DNA of 19,061 bases from Byssochlamys sp. IMV 00236 (lineage: Eukaryota; Ascomycota; Eurotiomycetes; Eurotiales; Thermoascaceae): the NCBI GenBank assembly GCA_001931875.2, contig MSJH02000020.1, forward strand, positions 1 through 19,061. Reading direction: 5' to 3'. The position numbers and the translations under genes were made by a program. Positions 10,704 through 19,061 of this stretch are shown one piece after another. Each line of letters starts with the position of its first letter. Position 1 is the first letter of the stretch. The notes under the pieces were generated by a model. It made no database searches. It was not told the origin of the DNA and was given only the letters and a program-made list of their open reading frames with translations.

Positions 10704-10972
10704 CTATTCATTATCTAGTCTTTGGCCAGTAATAAAGAACAGTTCATGATGAGAAACAGTGAATGGGAATGTATCAAAGCTGTAGACTGTTGGAGCAACA
10801 CAGAAAGAGTAATGCAAAAATCTCTACATTTGATTAAGACAACTGTATCTGTGGAAGTGTAAAACACTACTAGTGTAATTGAGTATTCTCCATTTCCACA
10901 AACAAACAAACAAAAAGGACAGTAGATCAGATATCGTATCTCTTCTTTTAATTCCAAGGAAAAAAAAAAAAA

Positions 10973-10992
10973 AGAGAGAGAGAGAGAGAGAG
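10973..10992. repeat. (GA)10 microsatellite
   Basis: An uninterrupted AG/GA dinucleotide repeat preceded by an A run, in the leader of the EBP gene. GAGA tracts in promoters can exclude nucleosomes; here this is inference. Confidence 0.85.
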
Positions 10993-11081
10993 AACCGTCT
11001 ATATTCAAATAGAAGCAAATTTATGAGCTCCGGCTTTATTTCTGTCAGAACAACCCAAAAAAAAAGGAACTCTGTTGCGCA

Positions 11082-11803
11082 ATGAGTCATCCTTATTACC
11101 CACAAGACTTGTTCATTCCTGATTATGTGCCTAATCTAAAAAGTCAACTAGAACTATTCTTGATTATGGGAGGTGTGTTTGTCTGTCTTGCGACTGTCTT
11201 TTATAGATTAGGAAAAAATAGTGGATCCCCTTTGAAATTCATATGGTTTATGATCTGTGGGCTGTTGCATTGTGGTTTTGAACTATACTATGCCTTGAAT
11301 GTAGGACATATTGCTAGTCAAAACAATCTTCTTGCACAACTCTGGAAAGAATATGCAAAGGGAGACTCTCGATACGTGATTTATGATCCATCACTTTTGG
11401 CACTGGAAATCATGACAATAGTAAATTTGAACAATAACTTTCTAAAGATTATGCTGACTTGGTTTAATAGATTATCTATGGACCCCTTTGCTTCCTCACG
11501 GCTTATACTATTTGGATTAAGTCAAACAAACAGTATTTCTTTCAGCTCGTTGTTTCCATGTGCCATTTGTTGAGTTGCTCACTCTATTTTCTAACTGAAT
11601 TACCAGACGCTGCCCATTGTCATCCAGCTTATTTTTGGGGATATTTTCTTTCAATGAACGCACCTTGGATTATAGTATGTTTTATATATAGATGTAATGT
11701 ATGACTGATAACTAATCAATACTTTAAGATTCCTTTGCTTTGGATTGTTCAATCTTATAAACACATCAATCGAGCCTTTGAAAATAGAATCAAAGTAGAA
11801 TAA
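11082..11803 (+). CDS. EBP-type sterol delta8-delta7 isomerase
   Basis: Emopamil-binding-protein family: moves the sterol double bond from C8 to C7 in the ER membrane. Exons 11082-11420, 11471-11674 and 11729-11803; introns of 50 and 54 bp, all phase 0, give 205 aa (human EBP 230, plant HYD1 about 223). Seen: N-terminal HPYYPQDLFIPDYVPN, typical of EBP; four hydrophobic helices; LWKEYAKGDSRYVI at 87-100, nearly identical to the animal and plant proteins. Residues matching the known active site are present: His63 and Glu67 (HCGFE), Tyr98, Glu109 (EIMTI), Asn176 and Trp179 (MNAPW). All expected catalytic positions are kept, so it should be active and be a true isomerase rather than the inactive EBPL type. 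Most fungi use the unrelated ERG2 enzyme, making this notable. Intron 1 contains a clear CTGAC branch site. The stop codon lies inside an AATAAA. Confidence 0.93.
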
Positions 11804-11804
11804 A
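11799..11804 (+). terminator. AATAAA overlapping the EBP stop codon
   Basis: The TAA stop of the EBP gene (11801-11803) lies inside an AATAAA hexamer. If used, the 3' UTR would be very short. The facing eIF1A gene ends only 170 bp away, so compact convergent 3' ends are likely. Confidence 0.4.
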
Positions 11805-11873
11805 CTGATCCTCCCAAGGCATGAATCCCCCTCCCTCTTTTGGTGTGCATGTACATTTGTGTGTTGTTGATAT

Positions 11874-11879
11874 TTTATT
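11874..11879 (-). terminator. Poly(A) signal of the eIF1A gene
   Basis: TTTATT on the plus strand reads AATAAA on the minus strand, about 95 nt past the eIF1A stop codon at 11973. It supports a transcript reaching past the proposed 6-nt terminal coding exon. Confidence 0.5.
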
Positions 11880-11972
11880 TTTTTTTGAACAAAATTCTAA
11901 AAACAAAAAAAAAGTGTGTGGGTCTGAACTGGCCCGGTTCTTCCTTCTTGAATATATGCGCTTTTTTTGATT

Positions 11973-12558
11973 TTAAATCTATACAAGGAAGACATGATTA
12001 GGATATAAAAAAAACCATGTTATATTATATACATACCTCATCAATATCAAAATCAAATTCGACTTCATCGTCTTCTTCGCCACCAAAGTTGGCATCTGTT
12101 TCGTTAATCTTGGCATTATCGGGTAATTCACCATAAGCCTTCAACTGTCTAGCTTCGTCAGGATTATAACGTTGAATGACATCGGCCTTTTCGTCTTGGA
12201 AATCACGAAGAGACAACAACACGATATCACCTTGGTTGATCCAAACCTTCTTTCTCAATTTACCTCGAATGAGAGCTAAACGTTTCACACCATCAAAGCA
12301 TTGTGCTTCCACACGGCCGTTACCCAACATTTTAACGACTTGGGCATATTCTATATGTTGCTTTTAGTTACAAAAATACATATACAAGGCCCAGTTTTTA
12401 TTACCTTGGCCTTCTTCTTTGAATACAAGTTCACGCTTATCGTTTTCAGTGTCGTTCTTTCCTCTTCTTCTGGATTTACCACCCTAAAGAGATATGTTTT
12501 TAATGGTTGTTCAATTGAGTCATGTTTATCCCCTTACTTTTCCCTTGTTCTTGACCAT
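11973..12558 (-). CDS. TIF11: Translation initiation factor eIF1A
   Basis: eIF1A binds the A site of the 40S subunit, promotes scanning and start selection, and recruits eIF5B through its C-terminus. Exons (minus): 12558-12538, 12483-12405, 12350-12037, 11978-11973; introns of 54, 54 and 58 bp. The product is 139 aa (human 144). Seen: basic N-terminal tail [18 protein letters not shown] assembled across intron 1; [16 protein letters not shown] completed across intron 2; OB-fold with CFDGVKR and [44 protein letters not shown]; acidic C-terminal tail. The last exon is just ATT TAA, which gives a C-terminus of DIDEI, close to the DIDDI end of human and yeast eIF1A. Without splicing the tail would read DIDEVCI. 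The gene is divergent from the U11/U12-35K gene with 167 bp between start codons. Confidence 0.95.
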
Positions 12559-12725
12559 TTGGAAAAAAAATTTATAAAGAAGAAGAGAAAAAAAAATAGC
12601 GTTGAAACTGCGGTTCTATATTCGGTCTTTGAGTGTGGGCGCGGGCAGTAATATTTTTTTTCTTTAGTTTGAAAAAAGATCCTAGTGGCTTGGTATCTTG
12701 CTTTTTTAAACAAATTTATTTATTT
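12559..12725. promoter_or_regulatory. Bidirectional promoter eIF1A / U11-U12 35K
   Basis: Only 167 bp separate the two divergent start codons. The stretch holds A-rich and T-rich runs on either side of a GC-richer core (about 12628-12648). Both leaders are homopurine or homopyrimidine in the sense direction. No single TATA box is obvious. Shared regulation is inference. Confidence 0.5.
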
Positions 12726-13412
12726 ATGTGGTATTCAAAGGAATACGATCCTATTCAAGCAGGATCTATTGATGGCCATGGTACTGTGCCTCATGATAAT
12801 GCTATTAAAAGAGCTATGAATACGCATTGTAAGTATAATTTGATATGAAGTGTTTACTTTCATTCACCTGTGTACACCAGATAAACCACCTCAGCATTTA
12901 AAGACCGATGCAAACTGTACATTGTTTGTAGGTAGATTAAGCTTTGATACAGTCGAGTCTACACTACAAGACTATTTTAGTCAATTTGGTGATATTGTGA
13001 ATGTAACAATTATAAGAAACAATGGTACATCTTTATACATATACAAACCATGAGTGTATGCTTATTTTTTTTGGGACTGGCGCTATTAGTCACTGGTCTA
13101 TCTGAAGGATATGGATTTGTCACGTTTAGATCAGAATCAGATACACGTCAAGCCTACCGTCAAGCAAATCGCGCGCGAATTGACGACCACACGATTCTTG
13201 TTGATTATGAACGTAGCAGACTCATGAAACACTGGGTACCACGAAGACTAGGTGGTGGATTTGGTGGTAGAAAAGAAAGCGGACAGCTTCGATTTGGAGG
13301 TAGAGATCGACCCTTTCGTGAAGTTGGGAATGTACCATCGGATTATAAGCGATCAGATCATTGGAAATACTCATATCGCCACCGTGCAAAAGATCGTCCA
13401 AGAGACCAATGA
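12726..13412 (+). CDS. SNRNP35: U11/U12 snRNP 35 kDa protein (minor spliceosome)
   Basis: Component of the U11/U12 di-snRNP that recognises U12-type introns; an RRM protein related to U1-70K. Exons 12726-12828, 12881-13024 and 13090-13412; introns of 52 and 65 bp (phases 1 and 1) give 189 aa (human 246). Seen: N-terminal [13 protein letters not shown] at 5-17, diagnostic of the 35K family rather than of U1-70K; RRM at about 47-125 with RNP2 LFVGRL (49-54) and RNP1 GYGFVTF (89-95); then [20 protein letters not shown] at 134-153 and RDRPFR, nearly identical to animal and plant 35K. The human Arg/Glu-rich tail is missing; the protein ends soon after a short basic tail. Both introns appear to be major (U2) type. 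It implies a minor spliceosome in this organism. Confidence 0.94.
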
Positions 13413-13550
13413 GATGAACAAAAACTTCACCAATACCCGTATCAAAAGACCCTAGTCTGCGAAAAAAAAAAAAAAAAAATATAAAGGAATATGCATTCTG
13501 CCTCTTTTTTTTTTTCTTGTGCGTGTGTATCTATTTTCTGCATTTCATTC

Positions 13551-15421
13551 ATGGAGACAAAAATCATTGATTCCAATAGTGCTTCACCTCCTCTTAGTCC
13601 TTATGATGGCATATCGTCATTATTTACACCGCCTGCTTCAGATGTCGGTAGCGAAGGATATATGACAGCATCAGATTTAGATATTAAAAGAAAGAGTAGT
13701 ATCGCCATTGGTAATGAGATCAGCCATTTGATAGAAACAGATCGTGCCAAGAACGCTATCCGATTGCTTAGAGAAGCCATGGATGATCTCAATCTAGGCC
13801 AGGAGGATCCGCAGGAACTGTCTGCCATTTACTCCAAGGTTCTTACTTCATTATGCGACACCAAGATGACTATGCTCATTCATGATGATCCAGACATTTA
13901 TCATTCTATTCTCTGGCGCTTGTTTACCAAAGTGATCGAGTCAGGCTACACCTTACAGGTTACGTCATCTTTTGATCTTTAGTCGTAAAGAATCACTCAC
14001 ATATGTAACTCTAGAGAGATGCGCACATTAATTTTGTAAATTACTTGGTGGATTGTGGTCATATGTCGGTGGCATTACAGGCCATGTACACCTTACCACG
14101 AACTGAGTGGGACACCGAATGCTATCGAATCGCAGTGTTGCTTCATCTCATGCAGCGACCAGAACAGATCCAAGAAGCAGAAGGTTTACTCTCCGATTTT
14201 GGTAAACCCTATTTGGAGATGGCCAATCCAAATGACCCTGACGATTTACCGCCTGTGCGTATTGACATGCCACTGATGAAACAAGTGACACAACGTGATA
14301 AAGAGCAGCTCTGGATGCTCTATCAGGTGGCAGCATCTTCTAACAAGGAATGGGATAGACGAAAGAGCTTGTATGAAAACCAAAGAAGAGAGTATGTTCA
14401 AAAGCTAAAAGAACGAAGAAGGAGCATGAGTTACATGATTCAAGACTGGGCAGTTGAGCAATTGCTCCACATGGAATCAGAACGAGAGCAAGTGGACAGA
14501 GCCAGTACGCAGAATGATAATGCTATGATCTACAGTGCTATGATACACCGTCAGTTTGAGTATGCTTGGCATGTGTATCAAGCCATGGGCAACGCTGTGG
14601 ATGAAATCACACCTTGTCTAGTCATGCATCTCTGCTGGGTAGCCTTCAGTCAGATCCCTCAGGCAAAGGTCTCTCAGCGACTCGAATGGGAATCACGCGC
14701 ATGGTCTGTGTATTCTCGGTTTATGTGTTCAGAGTATCTGCATCCAGAAGCAACCGAGACACCTAGTTTTCTACATGATCTTCTTTTGATCGCCGCTTAT
14801 AGCGCTGAGTCAAAAGCGAGATTGACCAAAGTGATGAGCATATACCACCTCTTGACTAGACTTGATCTGCGCGTACTCTTGTGTGATGAACGAGTTTTGG
14901 AACCTATGCTGTGTACCCTTATTTACGAATGTAGCAGGGAGCCTGTTGAAAAGATGAGTCAGCTCGCGTTTGAAATGTGGCAAAGAAAGTGGCAATCTGA
15001 TCCAAGCATGTCGTTGTCTGTTTTCTGGGGACTTGTACTATTATGCGTCAAAACAGGTGATAAAGACAAGTTTAGACAGCTGGTCGACAAGTTGAGCAGT
15101 GACACGATCGTACCCTCCGTCATGGCGCCCATTCAACATTTTCATGACGTTCATTTATGCAGCCAAGGATGTTATTTTGAAAATTACATGTTTCAAGCCA
15201 TCAAGTATACAGATCGAACGATTATTTCATACATGGACATTTACGGCTTAGATCAGCAGAGACAGACGACTATTAATGAACCACAAGCTATTCATATCAC
15301 CCTGGCTGTGCTTCATGGTCTGGTTGAATCTGATCTAAGCCAAAAGGAAATGTATTATTCTACAAAAAAGGCAAAGGCCATTCTTCGCCACTGCTTCCTA
15401 ACAAGTCAGATCACTCTTTAA
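13551..15421 (+). CDS. Unrecognised helix-rich protein, 604 aa
   Basis: Exons 13551-13958 and 14015-15421; the 56-bp intron (13959-14014) starts GTTACG, a weak donor, and ends CTCTAG. Splicing joins ESGYTLQ to RDAHINFVNYLVDCGHMSVA in frame. I do not recognise the family. Residues 1-50 are Ser/Pro-rich and probably disordered; the rest is predicted mainly helical, rich in Leu, Met, Trp and Arg, with units such as DCGHMSVALQAMYTLP and HRQFEYAWHVYQAMG, and GYTLQRDAHINFVNYL at the exon join, that resemble PPR/TPR helical-hairpin repeats. A basic-acidic helix lies at about 245-280 (KLKERRRSMSYMIQDW). A helical-repeat scaffold or organelle RNA-binding role is inference only; no cleavable targeting peptide is evident with this start. 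An upstream in-frame ATG at 13491 would add a hydrophobic MHSASFFFSCACVS stretch, but that is probably T/C-rich leader. Confidence 0.75.
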
Positions 15422-15533
15422 AAAAAACCATTGGGAATTGGGGGATTATTTTCACACACACGTGATGTTATAAAGGTGTCATATTTTTTCTTCCTTTTCC
15501 TTTTTCTTTTTTTCTTTTTTAATTTATTCTGAT

Positions 15534-15656
15534 ATGGGAAACATTGCTTCAAAGAGAAAAAAAAACGCAAGACCAAGTGTGGTACGCGCAGACATACCTG
15601 ACAATGAGATCTCAACAGCAACCGCTACTTCTGTTAACTCTATCTTGGTTAACTCC

Positions 15657-15689
<33 letters not shown>

Positions 15690-16996
15690 CCACAGAAATC
15701 ACCACCACAGCAACAACAACCACAACCACAACCACACCCAAATAGCATAGAAACCAATGACGTGAATGAGCAACAGACAGTACACAGTTCAAACCAGCTC
15801 ACACTCAACTCACAAAACCAGTTAACTGCTACTTCAATAAGGTCTATTGGTTGGAATCTTGATATTGATGAATGTATCAACCGCCTATTGGACGTTGGTA
15901 CTAAGAATAAAGTGACCAAATCGACATGCTTTAGAAATTCAGAAATAATGGCTATTTGTAGAGCAGCACAACAAGTATTTCTTAGTCAACCTGTAAGTTA
16001 TTTATGCTTGGTTGATGCTTGTTACTGATAATAGACTAGAGTCTAATAGAATTAAATCCACCTGTCAAAATATTAGGTGATATTCATGGACAATATCATG
16101 ATCTGATTCGATTATTTGAAATGGTAATAAAAAAAAAAAGTCGTACCGGAAATCTATTTTTCTTATTGTGTTTGATAGAGTGGATTCCCTCCTGATTCAA
16201 ATTATCTATTTTTGGGAGATTATGTCGATAGAGGAAAACAAAGCCTAGAGACGATTCTACTGCTATTCTGTTACAAGATCAAATACCCAGAAAATTTCTT
16301 TTTACTACGTGGTAATCACGAGTGCGCCAACGTGACAAGAGTATATGGATTTTATGATGAATGTAAACGACGTACAAACACAAAAGTATGGAAAACATTT
16401 GTCGACGTATTCAACACATTACCTATCGCAGCACTTGTCGCAGGGAAAATATTCTGTGTTCATGGTGGTCTCAGTCCGTCATTACACTCAATGGATGACG
16501 TGAGGAATATCATGAGACCGACAGATGTGCCAGAGTACGGTCTACTCAACGACTTGCTCTGGTCTGATCCATCAGACACAGCAATTGAGTGGGAGGATAA
16601 TGAGCGAGGTGTGTCTTATTGCTTTGGCAAGAAAATCGTCAATGAGTTTTTGGCAAAGCATGATTTAGATCTCGTCTGCAGGGCTCACATGGTAGTCGAG
16701 GATGGATACCAGTTTTTTAATGAACGGACATTGGTCACCGTCTTTAGTGCTCCCAACTATTGTGGAGAGTTTGATAATTTTGGTGCTATTATGAGTATTA
16801 ATGAAGAGCTTTTGTGTAGTTTTGAACTCCTCACACCGCTTGAACATCCTTCAGCGGCAAAGATTCAAGAAGCCCAGAAATATAAGGGGCGACGACCAAG
16901 GTAAGATAAATAAGCTGATACATATTAAAATATACTGACGTTGCATATAGTCCCCCAATGATTGTCACTTCGTCTGTTGCAGAAGAAAGTTCTTAA
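15534..16996 (+). CDS. PPZ-type Ser/Thr protein phosphatase
   Basis: Catalytic subunit of the PP1-like PPZ group, which in yeasts controls cation homeostasis, salt tolerance and cell integrity. Exons 15534-15992, 16040-16123, 16179-16900 and 16951-16996; introns of 47, 55 and 50 bp give 436 aa. Seen: N-terminal [10 protein letters not shown], a good N-myristoylation signal (Gly2), as in Ppz1; a Gln-rich linker with a CAA-encoded Q10 at 43-52; catalytic core from about 108 with metal-binding GDIHG (166-170), GDYVDRG (194-200), GNHE (226-229), HGG from 276, RAH (349-351) and [10 protein letters not shown] (372-381). The PPZ-type [15 protein letters not shown] favours PPZ over PP1. The N-terminal extension is short compared with the 692-aa yeast Ppz1. 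Intron 3 has a TACTGAC branch site, and the last exon encodes only the [15 protein letters not shown] tail. Confidence 0.94.
15660..15689 (+). repeat. (CAA)10 polyglutamine tract in PPZ gene
   Basis: Ten uninterrupted CAA codons encode Gln 43-52 of the phosphatase, followed by further Pro/Gln repeats (CCA/CAA/CAG) up to about 15738. The pure trinucleotide repeat is likely to vary in length between strains. Confidence 0.9.
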
Positions 16997-17225
16997 ATTA
17001 TTTATACATATATATATAATAATCATTCCCCCCTCTTCTTTGTGCCCTTTTTTTTTTAAAAAAAATGCTTGCATTTGTATAGAAGAAGTTAAGCTCTTTG
17101 TTTTATGACTTTGCTACAATGAATTAAAAAAAAAGTCTTTTTTGAAGGAGGACGTAGATGTACACTAAATACACAAAAATCAAAACGTTTCATCTTGATT
17201 TGGGCAAGCACCTGTTGAATGCTCG
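16997..17225. other. Convergent 3' flanks of PPZ and CLIP-like genes
   Basis: AT-rich sequence with a (TA)n stretch near 17005-17018 and T8/A8 runs near 17050-17064. No canonical AATAAA is seen for either gene. If intron 2 of the CLIP-like gene is retained, its coding frame extends through here to 17089. Confidence 0.5.
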
Positions 17226-19021
17226 TTAAATACATCGCAATTGACACAGTATAGCTATATGTTTTACATGTTAGTATTGTTAAGTTATGATAAAGAGATC
17301 GTACATAATTTGGTTTACTTATTGACAAGTCGCTTAATGCAGTACATTGCATGAGATCATGACCGTATTCCTCGCAGATCTCACAATAAGGATTGACGTT
17401 TAAATCCTTGAGTTGACACACGGGGGAAGTAGGCGTCGGAATGGTCGTATGTCTCGCTCTGTCTTCTAATGCCATTACTTTTCTTTTCTCCTGCTCGAGT
17501 CGCTCCTCTAATTCTGTTTCTCTCAGCACTTTAATTTCCACCAGGGACTCGACGTTGCACAGCTCTTTTGTCAGTCTCTCGATCGTCTGTTGAAAGGCGT
17601 ATTGAGCCTGCTGATGTCGCTCTTCTTCGCGCCTGAGCTGTTCCAAGAACCACTCGTGCGAGCACTTTTCCAAGCCCTCATTCATCCAACGAAGACATTC
17701 CTGCTCAGCACGTTGGTAAGATTTGATCCATGCGTTGTTCTCCTGACGCAATTGTTCGACCAAGCCATCGTCTGAGCCTATCTTTTGTTTCTCGAGTGCG
17801 ACTAAACGCTTGAGAGCGTTTGCGAGGTCACATTGAGACTTATCCAGATTGATTCGCATCTGCTCGTTTTCTTCTTCGAGACGCACCTGTGTCTCTACTG
17901 CCGCATTGACTTCGTCCATCATCCGCCGTTTATCCTGAATTTCCTGATCGAGAAGGGACTGGAGCCTGTGGCACTCGAGTGTAGACGACGTTGATAATCG
18001 ATGGACACGTTTGACATCGCCTTTCAATCGACTGATCTCAGCCACCATGGCTTGTACCTGCTCACGTTCACGATCTAATGCCTGGGTTGTCAGCTCGAGC
18101 TGGGCCTGCAGACGACGACACGCCGGTTCGTTCTCCGCTTCCTCTCGTTCTTCCTCCCACCGTTCCATCTTCTTTTCGAGCTCACGCATCTGAAGATCTT
18201 TCTGATGGATCGCCTCGGTATGTTCTTGTTTCATCCGGATCACCAGCTGCTGATAAGACTGCATTGTCTCGATATGAGCTGTCCTCAGTTCGGCGTACTC
18301 TCTTTCCACTGTCGCGAAGGTGCGGTCTCGATCAGATAGTTGAGCGCGCAACTGGTCCATCTGAGCTGCACTCTGCTGCATCTCTCGCTCATGTTCTTTT
18401 CTCTCCTGCACTCGTTCCCTTTCCAATCTGTCGATGCGTTCTTTCAATGTGTCCGTATACTGTCTTGCGACCAGAGCCGCTTCCTTGTACTGCTCACTTT
18501 GGGTATGTGCTGCGGCCAGTGCTCGTTTCAGCTGTTTGTCCTTTTGCTCTTCCTCTTGAGCTTGTTGGGTATCATCACTCGTTTTACTGCGCACCATCGG
18601 TGGTGCCTTTTGTCGTGTTATCGGTTTCGTCGACAGACTTTTCCGTGGTTTCATTGCTTCCTCCACTTTATGCGCCGACACAAACAGACCTGTCTGTGGA
18701 GGACAAGTGAAGTAACGAACACTACAGAATGAATGAGTCCTTAAAAATTAAAAATAAAAAAGGATCTAACCCCTGGATACATCCGTCGTTCTTTCCTGTC
18801 CCTTTCACATCAAGCTCGATGCCAATCCAGATCTCATTGGGCTTAAATTTTGTTTCACCTATATATCGTACAATGCCTGTAAGCGACAGGCTAGGGATGC
18901 GCACCTTTTGACCCAGGACGAACGGTGTTTTCCGTCGGTTGCAGATTAAGGGTTCGTCTGTACGACGTTTGGAGGGTTTGTTTATGTTGTAGATGGTGGG
19001 ACGAGCTATTCGACTGGTCAT
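17226..19021 (-). CDS. CLIP-170-like microtubule plus-end tracking protein
   Basis: Homologue of animal CLIP1, fission yeast Tip1 and budding yeast Bik1, which bind growing microtubule ends and EB1/tubulin tails. Exons (minus): 19021-18771, 18721-17319 and, preferred, 17254-17226. Intron 1 (18722-18770, 49 bp) splits the CAP-Gly domain: KNDGCIQG joins VRYFTCPPQTGLFVSAHKV in phase 2. Product 560 aa. Seen: basic N-tail; CAP-Gly at about 35-102; Ser/Lys linker to about 130; long coiled coil to about 510, rich in Glu, Gln, Arg; one CCHC zinc knuckle (Cys530, Cys533, His538, Cys543; PYCEICEEYGHDLMQC) as at the CLIP-170 C-terminus. Intron 2 (17255-17318) has a perfect TACTAAC branch and ends ATATAG, giving the tail DLSITILCQLRCI. 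If it is retained, the frame runs on to 17089 (627 aa). Human CLIP-170 has two knuckles; here one is seen. The start lies 40 bp from the window end behind a CT-rich leader. Confidence 0.9.
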
Positions 19022-19061
19022 TGAAGGGTGTTTTCAAAAAAAGAAAAAGAGAAGAAAAAAA

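Larger units (their letters stand above)
10604..11081. other. Divergent promoter region
   Basis: Between the acidic-protein gene (minus) and the EBP gene (plus). It holds a minus-strand TATA box at 10697-10703, a CAAA-type repeat near 10900, an A14 run followed by a (GA)10 microsatellite at about 10960-10992, and A-rich sequence just before the EBP ATG. Frames on either strand here are low-complexity shadows. Confidence 0.55.

Noticed and set aside
13025..13089. Possible U12-type intron in the 35K gene (donor GTACATCTTT)
   Set aside because: It does not match GTATCCTT and has no TTCCTTAAC-like branch site; treated as a U2-type intron.
15524..15919. Minus-strand 131-codon Cys/Gly-rich frame
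   Set aside because: The Cys/Gly run is the antisense reading of the CAA/CCA repeat of the PPZ gene.
18078..18732. Long plus-strand frames (210 and 130 codons) opposite the CLIP-like coiled coil
   Set aside because: They are antisense shadows of a Glu/Gln/Arg-rich coiled-coil coding strand, giving Ser/Leu/Pro-rich products.

Overview
The window looks like nuclear DNA of a fungus, most probably an early-diverging one of the Mucoromycota (Mucorales) type. The reasons are: many short introns (47-66 bp) with GTAAGT-like donors, CTGAC/TACTAAC-like branch sites and YAG acceptors; AT-rich intergenic DNA; pyrimidine-rich leaders directly before start codons; and a mix of fungal genes (PPZ phosphatase, PRM10/ThrE-like protein) with genes that most Dikarya lack (a U11/U12-35K minor-spliceosome protein and an animal/plant-style EBP sterol isomerase). 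No species can be named from the sequence alone. I see no transposon, tRNA, rRNA or CRISPR array.

Layout, left to right. (1) 1-600: contig edge with a 38-base T run, no gene. (2) 602-3880, minus: an adenylation-thiolation-reductase (NRPS-like) enzyme of 1048 aa in three exons, with a TATA box and a poly(A) signal. (3) 3950-5660: gene-poor. (4) 5784-6071, plus: a small unrecognised 95-aa protein behind a TATA box and a CT-rich leader. (5) 6243-7884: gene-poor. (6) 7885-9816, plus: a PRM10/ThrE-family membrane protein in five exons. (7) 10187-10603, minus: an acidic 138-aa protein. (8) 11082-11803, plus: EBP-type sterol delta8-delta7 isomerase in three exons. (9) 11973-12558, minus: eIF1A in four exons, the last only 6 nt long. 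(10) 12726-13412, plus: U11/U12-35K, divergent from eIF1A. (11) 13551-15421, plus: an unrecognised helix-rich 604-aa protein. (12) 15534-16996, plus: a PPZ-type phosphatase with a polyQ tract. (13) 17226-19021, minus: a CLIP-170-like microtubule plus-end protein (CAP-Gly, coiled coil, zinc knuckle).

The genes do not form one pathway. They are mostly housekeeping functions (translation initiation, minor splicing, sterol synthesis, phosphatase signalling, microtubule dynamics) with one biosynthetic reductase and several orphans. I rebuilt the multi-exon models by hand from splice sites, reading-frame phase and family motifs. They are predictions without transcript support. The most distinctive observations are: the eIF1A gene, where splicing of a last intron creates the eIF5B-binding C-terminus; the joint presence of U11/U12-35K and EBP; the uncharacterised A-T-R reductase; and three orphan proteins.
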